Positions 1 through 11,707 of a stretch of DNA of 64,000 nucleotides are shown one piece after another. Location: positions 992,001-1,056,000 of the forward strand of contig JAMWFC010000009.1 of assembly GCA_027475525.1 (NCBI GenBank), written 5' to 3'. Made by a program: the position numbers and the translations under genes. Below the pieces are notes generated by a model. The model was not told where the DNA came from. It made no database searches and saw only the letters and a list, made by a program, of their open reading frames with translations. Source of the stretch: Macrolepiota albuminosa (taxonomy: Eukaryota; Basidiomycota; Agaricomycetes; Agaricales; Agaricaceae). Positions within the stretch are counted from its first letter, which is position 1, and each line of letters opens with the position of its first letter.

Positions 1-890
1 ACTTACTTAGCAGGAATTTGGTGCAGACCACGATTCCTGGGCAATTCACCGCGCGGGAAACGCTGTTTTCAGAAGCTTGTTCAATACTGTTCCTGCTGGT
101 GCTATAGTTTTCTTTACTGCGCAGTGTTCATCTTTTCCAGGCTCGCGGGCCGCACTGTTTTTGATGTGTATACACAATATCTTTTTATTCTGGTATCGTC
201 GATGGGTCCGTTGTATACAGGAATCGTCAAGAAAGGTCAAGGCCAATATATCCGCATGCTTAGACATCTTCAAATTTCCCGCTATCATTCCCAACGGCAG
301 TATCATGGTTCTTGGTCTTGCCTTTCCACTCGAAACGGTCTGTCAAGGCGCTACTATTCTCAACATATTCACCTAGAGACAAAGACCTTCAGTCGCAGGG
401 CATTCAAAAAAGTGACATTAATCCTCACGTGGCGTACAAATACCCTGTATGCACGGATCGTTGGTTTTGACTGTTGGATATGACCCCACCTTCTCTCATC
501 TCTCTGTAATCACATTTTCTCGGTATGTGCGGACTTTTGAACCAACGTGCGCTTCACGAAATCCTTAAGATCTTCCTTCACAAAATTTGCTTCACGATGC
601 CCCTGCACCTCGATTCACTCCGTCGTTGGTTTTTGCGGCATACAATGCGTTAGCTGTTGAAAGTGTTGTTTCTCCGATGTGTGCCCGTCTTGTGTTATCG
701 CGATCTTTATATCTCTTCAAATCCTTTTGGAGTGGTTTCCCTTTGTCGAGGTGATAGTAGCAACACTACTCCTACTGAACTTCGACCGTGTTCATCTCAC
801 GAGTTCCTTCCACCCAGTTATCTTCTTTGGCATTGCAATTGTTATCTCTGCTGGAAACATCGCCCTACTGCTAAGGAAGCTCTAGGCACA
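1..890 (+). pseudogene. decayed amino-acid permease (AA_permease_2 type), paralogue of the downstream gene
   Basis: Pieces of an APC-superfamily amino-acid permease can be followed in the same order as in the intact paralogue at about 1.65-4.45 kb, but in different frames and with losses. Bases about 25-115 resemble the LGQFTASALAGNAVLG segment. About 215-370 reads TGIVKKG, then PAIIPNGSIM, which matches the IRKG..LHIPAIVLNSAIM segment. About 515-600 resembles the ACELLEQLALHRVLPK segment. Bases 679-885 encode the membrane stretch ending AGNIALLLRKL, which matches AVFAGNIAIN. Most of the N-terminal half between the first two blocks is missing and several frame changes cannot be explained by introns. 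The copy may begin left of the window. It looks like one half of a tandem duplication that decayed after its twin kept the function. Confidence 0.75.
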
Positions 891-1160
891 GAAGATTACT
901 TCATCATTAACATCTTTATATGGGTACATCCATCATTGATTTGCGAATAGCTTTTTATAGTCCATGCTATCAATATCTTTGTCTATGCTACCTTCGACCG
1001 TTCAGTCCCAAATAATGTCCAGACTCCTTTGCCTATCACTGATTTTGGCGCATGCATCACTTCATTCTGAATAATGTTTCTTGACGCGTACTAGTTACTA
1101 TATAGTCATAACCATAACTGACAGCAAAATCATTGTTCCTTTCGACGCATCCATCTCTTT
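891..1160. other. intergenic, tail of the permease pseudogene
   Basis: No convincing coding exon is visible. Weak similarity to the C-terminal part of the permease may persist just after the pseudogene, but not enough to annotate. Confidence 0.5.
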
Positions 1161-1440
1161 ACAGCCGTTTTCATAACGTTAGACCCCTTCGACTTCGGCT
1201 CCTTGTTTAGTTGTTCAGCTTCTGCCGGGTCCATACAGTATAACCATGTATGGTCGTATCCCGGCAAACCCGGCAGAAGCTGAACAAGGAGCCAAAGTCG
1301 AAGGGGTCTATCGTTTTGGTTATGAAAACGGCTGTAATACCCTGAATGGTCGTATCCCGGCAAGCCCGGCAGAAGCTGAACGTTGAACAACTAAACAAGT
1401 CGAAGGGGTCTATCGTTATGAAAACGGCTGTAAAGCCCCT
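1161..1440. repeat. inverted plus direct repeat unit (possible MITE remnant)
   Basis: A block reading ACAGCCGTTTTCATAACG, then AGACCCCTTCGACTTCGGCTCC and AGCTTCTGCCGGG (1161-1232), returns inverted at about 1265-1337. It appears a third time, in the same orientation as the second copy, at about 1343-1437. The second and third copies have a period near 96 bp and share the core ATGGTCGTATCCCGGCAA. The arms are imperfect and differ by small insertions. The first two copies could fold into a long hairpin. No transposase is nearby, so a MITE or a local palindromic duplication is an inference. Confidence 0.7.
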
Positions 1441-1645
1441 ATTATGGTCATAGGTGGGTGGTTCCAATATCACGTGGAACTTCTGGTCCGTGGGCATCCG
1501 CGTGGTTCAGACTTTGCAAAATGGACTTCGACTTTCCAAATGACAATGAAACAAAGGAACACGTGAACCAATACTTTAATTTTCGGACCGGTTCCTTAGG
1601 AAGATTCTCTCTTGATACGCCACAGTTAACGCCGGTTCTCAGTTG

Positions 1646-4446
1646 ATGTCGCGTCCAGAGGAAGCCAAAACCCGAGAAACAGGGTCAGTCAGCAACGACG
1701 GCGCGAAACATAAACAAGAATACGAAATCACGCGTGAATGGAGTAGAGAGCAAGATCCGCGATGGATAGCTATAGAGCCACCATCTAGCTCGCATAGGGC
1801 ACGTAAGCAATTACTCTATGATATTTCCGACTCTGTGGTGACACATTCTCGAGTATAGCACACAGTCAATCACTATCTCCCAACCCTCCATCTTTCACAG
1901 ACTCTCAGTTTGACATCATACTCCGGAGACAAAGGCCACGTCCCAGGGATGGCGGAGGGCGCAAATCGACCACCTTACCTTCACGATTTCTGCACCTACC
2001 AAATGACTTCGAATTTGCAGGATGGGGTTCCTTGACGCGTATTTCTCTCACCGAAGAGGACCGGAATGCAGGAGATAATCGCCTCCGCGAAATACGTCGT
2101 CAACATGTTCTTGGCCAGTTTACTGCCAGTGCTCTGGCAGGAAACGCGGTTTTGGGAAGTGTTTTTTATGCTCTTCCTGCCGTCGTCGCAGTTTCCTCTG
2201 TATAGTATGTCATACCTCCTATCAGTCTTTCCCTTTCATACAAATTCCGAACAGTTCTCCCATATCTCTCTTCATTGCTACCCTTGTATTATGTCTATGG
2301 CGTCCCATTATGGAAGAACTTGGGTCTGCCCTTCCGTTGTCCGGTGCTCCTTACACCTACATGTCAGTCATGATGATGGTCTCAGATTTTGTCCTCAATA
2401 ACTAATTCACACGACAAAGTCTCAACGTCTCTTCAAAGTCCTTTGCTCTAGTTGGAGCTGCCCTTTTGTTACTAGACTTTGCTTCTACATCAGTAGTATC
2501 CGCCGCCACCGCTGCATCATACCTTGCCGGGGAGGGAAAACTGCCTCTTTCGGAACACGTCCTCGCTATTTTGGTTTTAGTTGTTTTGACTATTGTCAGC
2601 CTATCGGGCATAAAGGAAAGTGCCAGAATAGCTCTGGTTGTATTATTATTTCACGTCAGTCCTGTCCCTTCACAATGGCCCAATTTTGTCAAAACTCTCC
2701 ATAGATGGGAACAATGTTGGCTCTTATTCTCTCATCTTGTGTACACTTGGGAAATTCTGGTTTACAACAGCTACGCGACAACTGGAGTATTGGGAGAGCT
2801 TCTTCCAGCTCTGTTGCGCATGACATTTTCAATGGTGTGTGCTTAGGCATGTTGGGGCTCACTGGTTTTGAATGTGAGTGAAATGGCGGTGGCCCTACGA
2901 TGTCTTCGACGTACGCGTCTTTTACAGGTACTCCGTCTTATATCGGACGAATCAGAAAGGGTTACCTTCCACTTGTCCTGAGAAATTTACATATCCCAGC
3001 TATCGTCCTGAACAGTGCGATTATGTTTCTCGTCCTGGCTGTGGTTCCTCTCAAGACTATTCTTCAAGAATCTAATATACTCAGCATACTAGCTCAGACA
3101 GTACGAGTGTCTTTCTCACTTACACCGCACGTTAGTGGCCTTACGATGCGTTCAAGACGGCGGGCAAGTGGCTTAGAATTTGGATCGTATTTGATGCCTT
3201 CATCGTCCTATGTGGCGGTGTTTTGACTGGTACGACATTTCCTTGATTATCTGGGTCCTAGACACAGTTATTTATCTTGTCACCTAGGGATACTGAGCGC
3301 ATGCGAACTTTTAGAACAGTTGGCACTCCACAGGGTGCTCCCGAAATTTTTCCTCCGCATGATGCCAAGAACTGAGTCATTATATATCTCCGTTTTATCC
3401 TTCATGGTGTTTGGCCTCATCCTATATGCCAGTGCTGGAGCCACTTTGAATGTAATATCACAAATGTACGAAGCCAGTGTTCGATCATGTCTGTCGTGAC
3501 TCCTTCCCTTATTGTGATCACAAATAGGTTTTCCCTCGTATGGCTAACAGTCATGACACTGTTTCCGTTCACACTCCTCTTGCTGAAGTTCAACCGCAGG
3601 CGCTTACCTAGGTCCTCCCACACACCTCTGATAGTGATTTTTGCGGCCATTCTTGTATCTATCGCTGTTTTTGCTGGTAACATCGCTATTAATACTTCCA
3701 CCGCTGGGTAAGATGTCTTTAATTTCCGTAAAACTTCATAAATTGACGAGCTCCTAGCTACTTTTCAGCCTATTTTCTTGGAATTGTTGTCATATTTACC
3801 GCAACGCAAAACAAAATCCACCTTTTGCGATGGGTGTACTGGACATACGATCAGTATCCGTGCCTTCACTCTTTCAAGCTAACTAAGACATGGAATACCA
3901 AACTCATTGACTTGATGACAAAGTTGAAACGCCAACCCGTTTGTATCCTAGTGAAAAGCGACGAGGTACGTATTTTGAATAAGCTTTTGAGTGGGTTTAC
4001 CAACGAGGTGGATTGTGATAGATTAACCATATGTTCCATATGATTCTATATGTGAGCAAAAACGAAGAGACGTCATGCGTGAAGATGATCTATTTTAACG
4101 AAGAAGAGACTGGGATCCCCTCTGAGTTGGAGGCCAATGCTAAGAGTCGGCCTTTTCACATCATTGTCCTCGCCTTCTTTACTGATCAACATTTATTTCG
4201 CTATAGTTCTTGATGAAGCATTCCCGGAGATTACAGTAGACCTTGTGAGTTATCAGTATACTTCTTTCAGGTATAATAATTGTATTATCATCCAAGATAA
4301 TCGTTAATGCCCCCTTTGACCCGTCCAACGTCATTGCGTTATCACACCGGCTCCAAATATCAACATCATTGATGTTCATGGCCTGCCCAGGTTCTAAATT
4401 TCCTCATTCTATCGCAGAGTTCGGTACGCGGATCATTTCCATCTAA
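1646..4446 (+). CDS. amino-acid permease, APC superfamily (AA_permease_2 type), multi-exon
   Basis: Predicted multi-pass plasma-membrane amino-acid transporter. The core is continuous once GT..AG introns are removed. Exons: (start uncertain)..2204, 2255-2362, 2420-2654, 2705-2873, 2928-3100, 3157-3229, 3288-3465, 3528-3707, 3758-3965, 4022-4145, 4207-4244 and 4297-4446. Recognisable blocks are LREIRRQHVLGQFTASAL, SPISLFIATL..LWRPIMEELGSALPLSGAPY, LLLDFASTSVVSAATAASYL, LVSLSGIKESARIAL-like, GLTGFECTPSYI and MFSLVWLTVMTLFPFTLLLLKF. A cytosolic C-terminal region follows with LLRWVYWTYDQYP, KRQPVCILVK and IPSELEANAK, ending FGTRIISI. All junction phases agree from 2204 onward. The N-terminal exon is not certain: the open frame from the ATG at 1646 is plausible, but I could not place its splice to the frame preceding FAGWGSL. 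Substrate specificity cannot be read from sequence. A broken paralogue lies just upstream. Confidence 0.85.
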
Positions 4447-4604
4447 TGTGGGACAAAAGAATTGTATATTGCTTTAATCATTTGTACTTGGACCGAAATG
4501 CACACTTCAGTTACCGATCACGTTCGGAAACTACGGCTATTGACTGGTTCTAAACCAAAGAACAGCGGCCAAACGTATCAAGGGGAGGTCGTCCGTAATT
4601 CAAC

Positions 4605-6240
4605 TCAAGAAAACTGTGTAAGCACTTTGAGAGAGATTTGTTAGGAGGACACATACTGCTGGTGAAGGTTTGTTATTTAAAATAACTTCGATTTTTTCCA
4701 TGATTTCAGGAGTAAGCCGTGGGAGGACTGCCAGGGCTTCGAGGTTCTCCTTCAGCTGTTTCACAGACGATGCGCCGATAATGACTGTGGAAGTATTGGG
4801 GTTCTTAGCGACCCATGCAAGAGCTAAAGCTGCGGGAGTAGTTTGGAGTTCTAAGGATGGCTAAGTATATACCAAAGGACGGGGCAGCAGAGCAAGCAAG
4901 ACTGTGAACTTACCCTCGGCAGCGAGCTTGGTGAGCTCCCGGACCTTGCGGATCTGCTCCTTACCTTCTTCCTGATGAAGCAAAGACGCTCTCTTACGGA
5001 ACATCTCCACTGTGGAATAGCGCGAATCCTCAGGGATGCCGTCGTTGTACTACGCACAATCTCATTAGTGGGAAAGCGTCTCCCCCAACAGGATGCGGGT
5101 GCGATCTACCTTTCCCGTGAGTAATCCAGAAGCAAGAGAAGAGAAAGTCGTTGTTCCAAGGCCATACTTTCTGTAAAGAGGACTAAAATGGTGTGTGAGC
5201 ATAGCTCCATCGCAACCAGTGGAGATCTATCTTACTCGTATTCCTTCTCGGGACGCTCACGGCGAAACATACTGTCAATGTAGGATGAGACAAGTTAACA
5301 TCATAGAATAGAGAAGACGAACTTATGTTGGCATTGCTCAGCAATGGGAGGAGTCAAGTTCAGCTTCTGAGCGACATCTACCAGATGACATGGTTGTAAC
5401 ATTGTGGTTGTGGAAAGATTCTGCCACTACTTACGATATGCCTCTTCAATTTCCAAGGCACTCCATTCAGACGTGGCCCAGTAAAATGCCTAGTAGCACT
5501 GGTAAGGCAAAGAACATGTGGTTAAGGGAGATACTGACCCAGCCTTTGTCTATGACGTAGTTGAATGCCCTCACAATTTCCTCCATGGGAACGGTGTTGT
5601 CGGGACGATGTGCGAAGATGACATCCACATAGTCCAATTCGAGTCTTTGAAGGCTTTCTTTCGTGCCTTCGATGATACTAGATATCGAATAAATGTCAGT
5701 GGATATATCCAGTGCTATAGTGCTCACTGTTTACGCGACAGGCCGCTATCATTAGGGCCGGAGCGAACACCCCAGAATAATTTGGTTGTTATGATGAGAT
5801 CTGTGCGACGAAAACCAAGTTCCTTGATCACACGGCCTCTAGTAAACCTCGATTGAGAAAGCGCAACAAGATGAATGCACTCCGTGATGCGCAACTCACA
5901 TCTCAATTTCTGATCGTCCAGCAGCGTACGACTCCGCTGTGTCGATCATGTTGATTCCAGCATCAAATGCAGTCTTGATGATTTCCTGGCGAATCGTGTC
6001 AATTTAGCTCTCAAGAAGACAACAATGAGGTAGGTCACCTTGACAGGTTCTCCATGAAGAGCATCACCCAACGTCAACCCTTCCAAATGATTCATTCATC
6101 AGTATACCCATCTTAGATCAGCGCTACACCTTACATGCTCCGAGGGAAAAGAGAGGCACGCGCAGGCCGCTAGGACCGAGGCGCCTAAAAGGCATGTTCT
6201 TGGGATCGAACTCATGGAGGACGATTTGCTCAGAAACCAT
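4605..6240 (-). CDS. aldo-keto reductase (voltage-gated K+ channel beta-subunit-like AKR)
   Basis: NAD(P)H-dependent aldo-keto reductase of the fungal Kvbeta-like type, presumably cytosolic. It starts at ATG 6240 ([20 protein letters not shown]) and proceeds through about ten short exons. Blocks in order: [144 protein letters not shown]. The AKR tetrad is visible: Asp and Tyr in IDTAESY, Lys in TTKLF, His in FAHRPD. One splice donor near 5325 is unusual (GTTCGT replaces the GTAAGT expected a few bases earlier), but it keeps the frame. The last exon encodes only a few residues before TGA at 4605. It is convergent with the permease, with about 160 bp between their stops. The physiological substrate is unknown. 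Confidence 0.85.
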
Positions 6241-7442
6241 TGTGGTCTTTGCTGACAGAGAGGACTGATGACCTGGGAAGAAGAAAGGGTCTGACCATGA
6301 AAACTTGACTGCATTGTGAACGGGCCGTGACAATGGCAATCAGATCCGGATGCAAAATTATCGGAATACTCTTAAATTATCACTCTCGAGGATACGTAAT
6401 CAAAGTGTCAAAGATACGAGGACCAGAAACCATACAACGCGATGTAGACTAGAGCCTGGAGCTGGGGGAACTGCTAGGGACGAAGACAAGCCTTGAAGCG
6501 CCAGCGAAGTTTCTCCTTCTGCGAATATACCCTATATTGCCCATTGCGAGTTAGACTCTCACTTAGGCTTTTTAGTCCTTCTCTTTGGCCTCTAAGCATC
6601 ATTTGACAAGATCATGAGCTATCATTGACTCACGTTCCTTGGAAATCTATGGATGCGAAGATGAATCTTTTTAAAAAATCCATTAATTGCGTGCACGGAA
6701 CGCCTGGCGTTATGTTGCACGGTACTACCTACAGTAACTCACTTGTACAAGAGCCACTGGATTCCACGCCCCCCTGCGTACGCGTAGATTGAGCGGGCCC
6801 GATGCTTCCCAACATCGTTTAGGCAGCTTGCCCCTAGTAAGCCCTGAGTGAATGAAGAGTCGACCGGTAGTGGGTACCAGTGGTAAGGGGGGTGTGCATA
6901 CTAGGGCTCGCAGAGGGAGCTGTAACGCTACTCCAGGTGATATTCTACATCAGACTCCGTCTGCAGATTACATTTCCTTATGAGTATGGCTACCAGAGAT
7001 CGAGTCCACTTAATAGGAAGAGCTCGTTCTCTCACTGTACTTACCCCACTCCTGTCTGCCCGAGAACTTCGATGACATTAACAGCCTGAAAAAAAATATC
7101 CAAAACATCGGTCACTGGTGTTGAGTTGAAATACTTTCGAAGGATTTCATCATTGATGCGTTTTGAACACTCAGATGCGATTGAGTCTGCTTATATTGCA
7201 TTAGGTCTACATCGGCTCCTCATATTTATACCTACAACGCGTGCTCCGTCATGATGAGAGAATAAAGAATGTCAAGTCGAACGCAATATATAAGGCGAGA
7301 AATGATGAATTACTAGTTATTCAGGACGTGAAATGACTCCTTATTCGGATGTCAGGCGTGGATGTTGTCTCGCCAGAGGGACTGGATTCGGCAGATCGTT
7401 AGGTATATGGATGCAATGCGAAGGTCGTGGAGTACTTGCGAT
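6241..7442. other. intergenic, no gene recognised
   Basis: About 1.2 kb upstream of the reductase and downstream of the first GTPase gene. Only short frames without family resemblance or consistent splicing are seen. It probably holds the reductase promoter and the GTPase gene's terminator. No motif is strong enough to name. Confidence 0.5.
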
Positions 7443-10400
7443 TTAGAAAAGTCTCTTCAGCCAAGCGCGCAAACGGTTACCGCTGAGATCATTTATCTGT
7501 CTGAGTGTCGCGCGTATCTTCTGGTCATTGTCTTGCATCATCGCCTTGACTTCATCGCTACTTTCATCCCTGCGGAGTTGTGCGGCAGACTGACGCTGCA
7601 TCTCCAGAAGTTCCTCGAGTGTATAAAGTAAGGTTTTTCCGGCTTCTGTCTCAGGAAGCATTTTTCTGACTTCCACAAGTTCATTCTGTATTGCGACAGA
7701 GTCGACATATCCAGCATTTGGGAACAAAGCAGCAGCTGAGTTGAGAATATGTTGAATGATTGCCCATCCAGATTCGCGAGAATCCCTAAAGCTAAGCAAT
7801 GTTGCTCCGAGATCAATCATACCCTTCCAATGGCGGTCTTTAAGCTGTTCCTCACGACGGATCCCGACGGCTTCAGGTATATCACCCCACTTTGTAGTGG
7901 CTAGGACGACGTTCTTAGTGGCATCATGACCGATCAATTTATTGAACATGTCCAGATTCTTGCGTGCAGTCCCAAGCATTCGAGTTTGACTAATCTCATG
8001 CAGGTAGATGACGCCTGCTAGAGTCATATTAGCAGAGTAGCTATCAATCATCGTTAGTATCATATATCCTTGAGGATAAGTACCAGACTTACGACCGAGC
8101 TAACCAAACAGAGATGCGCCGCAGTATCTCAGAATCAGCTACATAGGTGTCATCAAAGCCTGGTGTGTCTACAAGGATGATTCGCCGAGTGCGGTCTGTA
8201 GGGTGGGGTAATATAACATGTTGTAGCTGTTGCGTCTCCGATTTCAGGTTGTGGCCAACTATCGTGACGTCCTGGCCGGCGAGGTAGTTGATGAACTATT
8301 CGCATCGAACATTGAGCATTACACAGCTGATAAACTTCATGCTCATACCGTGCTTTTTCCTGCTCCTGTAGGTCCCATGACTCTGTTCGGACACTTCAAC
8401 TCATGTCATGATCTCGGAATGGGGACAGCTCACGGGATGACGAAATCAGTTTCCCTGGGATCAGCTAGAAACTTGTCTTCAACTTTTTGCTCCCTGCCCT
8501 TCCACACGGCGCGCTTATCAGTTGTTGTTTTCCCGTCATGCTTCGCTGAAAGAAGTTTTACGATGTCCCAGGAAGTGTGAAAGACATCTCGCGAAGTTTT
8601 GTTCGGGGCCGACAACCGAAGGACACTCACGCCACGGTCAACGAATGCCCTCCACTGTTCAATGAGTTCCTTGTGTCGTTTCTCTAAAGGCTCCATGTTA
8701 GCGTCGTCGTCCCATCCTGTCGTCGCGATAACAATGTTAGAGCGCTCTACACATTGATCGAGAAGATCTAGAGCGTGACGTGATAACTTCGTGGGTGGCC
8801 CAGTTGATGCATCTTCAAGGTATACCAAGCCAGAGAACTTTCTTTTCTCGCCACATCTGCAATCAACTAATTGTAGCATCAAATTTATGTATCAAAAAGG
8901 TTGCATACGTATCATAAAGCCACCCAAGAACCTGCCGTATAGCTTCATTCAATTTTTGTTCTTTCCCGCCAGTAGTATAAACCAGGAAAACGTTGCGGCC
9001 ATGATGATTTCGATCAGGATCGGATGCGGCCACGAAGTGGGTGTGAGGGGAACTAGTGTCATGTCGGTCATAGCTGTCACCAAAGACATCATCGATGAAC
9101 TATTGATGTTTCGAGGGGTCATTATAATATGTCCACGTATGAGCGCCAAGGAATCTTACGGAGTGTTTTCCTTCTTTTCCCACTCTCCCCATGACACTAG
9201 ATTATCTGTCAATTACAGTGACATCACTCCGGAAGTTAACGTACGCAATGACGATATCGTTATCGTTGATTTTTGTCTTGGACATCACGTTGAAGGAGTT
9301 TCTACTTCCCTTGAAGAGTTTATTGAACATCGAAGACCCGGGGATCCGAACTGGTCCCTTTTTCCGCGAAATAGATGCTTCATCCGATTTATCTGTATCG
9401 ACCGACCTGACAGGAATGTGATTGAATGTGAGTGTGGACCGGATTAGCGCCTACTTTTGAGAAAGTACAGTATTGGATTGCTTTGAATGGCCATCACCAG
9501 CAGTCGGAGCGAAGGTGCCTCGACTGCTGGCTAAAAAGTGAGAGACATCCACACTTGGTGGTGAACCGACGTACGAGGATTGGCTTTTCAATTTGCTTTC
9601 GTTCTCACTTTCAGAAGTTGTCGTGCTTGATAAGGGGTCAAGTATCGTGGAATTAGATACTGTCGAAAGGACTTGCGGAAACTCAGAAGACCCCTCGATG
9701 GCGTCATCTTTCCGAGTGGGTGGATTCGAGCTAGCTCATCAAACGATGGGTATCTTGACTTCAACAACAAGAAAGATACTCACGCTTTTGCAATTTCTGT
9801 CGTTTTTTCAGGTGTCGAGTCAAATCTGTCGGTTCTGCTATATTGTCAAGCAGTAAAATGTGATGATCAGCTTTTGGAAACTGGAGGATCCCGCTGTGAA
9901 AGACTCACGATGATCCTGATTTCACGCTTTCAGGGGTTGAATTGCGACCGATTTTGATGCTCTCCTTTCCCGAACCTGTCGAAGTCGAGACCGTCGAGCT
10001 GCGATGCTCTTCAGCTATGGAGTCGTTGAAAGGGATGTAACAACAAACTGATGAGTAGCATTGTTCCAATTTGATTGCGAAGGACCTGCAATACTTCGCT
10101 TCGTGATAGTTTTCTCATCATTAGCCAGTGAATTGTGAGGATCTCCTGAGACTACATCAAAGGGTTTCCGGGCCATGGCATTCGTTTTTGCTGGGTCGTG
10201 AGAAATGCTAGGTACAATTGTTCGTAGACGAAAATGCTTTATACTGCAGTACTCACTTTGAAGGTTGGCTGAGATCACACGAAGTGGGGAGACACGTAGC
10301 ATTGACATGTCCAACTGTACAAGTCACTTTTTTTGCAGAAATCGGACGAGTATTAACAGTAGGCTGGATACTGGAATTTCTCAGATCGTAAGTATACAAT

Positions 10401-10757
10401 GGGATCGAAAAGAACGCACGCGAAGTGATCTTTTATGCCCGTGCTTTCCTTCGGGTCTTGCGCTTTAAGCTGGGCAGGTTTGATCGGCACTTGACGCGGT
10501 TGCAACTGAGTACCGCTGGAAGGTTGGCTTCTACGAAAATCTTGACGGTTTCTACCATATGAAATAGTGTTGAAACATGAGACAGGTTCGAATTGGAGCT
10601 CATGGACACAATAATCTCAAACTCACCCACTTGTACGCCGTTTGTTTGTGAAGTCGCTCAACAGCCTGAGTGTATATGTTTGATATCACCCTACCTTCTA
10701 ATTATACAGAGGAACATACTGGGACCGAGCTTGTCCATCGTCAGTCTTTGAGGACAT
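7443..10757 (-). CDS. two-domain AIG1/GIMAP-like GTPase with disordered N-terminus (copy A)
   Basis: A long multi-exon gene that I read as one protein. Start ATG 10757 (MSSKTDDGQARSQ, then GTATGT donor). Several Ser/Thr/Pro/Gln-rich exons follow (SQPSSGTQLQPRQVPIK; SSTVSTSTGSGKESIK; LDPLSSTTTSESENE). Domain 1 (about 9330-8500) has an altered P-loop, VMGRVGKEGKHS, then FIDDVFGDSYDRH, a degenerate G3 (VYTTGG), LVYLEDAST and TTGWDDD. It lacks the usual C-terminal helical part. With no stop or internal ATG it runs into KVEDKFLADPRETDFVIP, the standard N-terminus of the family. Domain 2 follows: VMGPTGAGKST, FINYLAGQ, VDTPGFDDT, LRRISVWLARS, LAGVIYLHEI, ATTKWGD, and a helical, basic C-terminus ending RAWLKRLF. 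Domain 2 looks competent to bind GTP; domain 1 probably not. Fusion is inferred from frame continuity. Two separate genes remain possible, and N-terminal exon joins are approximate. Confidence 0.65.
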
Positions 10758-11707
10758 GGCTGATTGTCAAAAAGATGATCTGCAGGAGCAAGGAGGCGAG
10801 AAGTGGGAGGGTTTTACACGTTAGATGAGGCATCACGCATGTATTAACAAACTCTGGCCAGGCGAACATGAGGTTGAGGTGTGAAGATGCAAGAGAGATC
10901 GATCTATCGAACCAAGTCAGTCCGAAGTCATCAATGAAGCCAAAAACACAACCGAAATCCACAGTTGTAGTGTTCCTCATGCTTAACACACTCGCCTCGT
11001 GTGTTCCATGCAATTCCACTTTGTTGATCATTAGTGAATTTGTTATTTAAAATTTCATGCTAGCAACCGACTTGTGAAAATCATTCAAGTTGAAAATATT
11101 AACGTGCAATTCAATGCTTCATAGATCAATTTGTTCATAGCGAGAATCTTGAGTTCCTCATGTTAGGCCCATCGATGCACTGATCTGACGTGAACAACGA
11201 TTTAGACGTAATCCTTACTTACCCTAGCAGATTTCTTTCAGTGGCTACAGTCTTCCTGCCAGTCATCTAGTGGGATTTTACAGGCAAGACCACACTACAA
11301 GTTCAGGATTCTCGTGATATTGACGCAGACACCCTGAATTTGCTCGAAAACATGCAGTAAGCAGACGCAAGAAATCTCTTGTTGATACATCATGCATCAT
11401 GTGCCATAGCGTGTTGACAGTACAGGATCGAGCACAACAGGCGAACACGAGTCGATTTCGGAGAATGAAATAGCTCGTTCACAGTTGTGATTGAGGGGTT
11501 GATTTTGATTTTGAATGTTCAACAATAATCTCAGCTCAGTTATTCTTTTGTTCCTCTCCCGTGAACTTTGTTTAGATTTCTCTACGGACAAAAATACTTG
11601 CTTAAAGTCTGTAAGCTACCTATGGAAAACGGGATCGCTAAATATCACAAAAGAGGTGCAGTAGTCTCAGACCATCGCTAGTCCCATTACGTTTGTCGTG
11701 CCATGGC
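10758..11707. other. intergenic between GTPase copies A and B
   Basis: About 950 bp holding the promoter of copy A and the 3' flank of copy B. Frames here show no family similarity and no consistent exon structure. Confidence 0.5.

Noticed and set aside
10560..10610. A GGTTCGAATT string resembling a tRNA T-loop
   Set aside because: No matching T stem, anticodon arm or acceptor stem could be paired around it.
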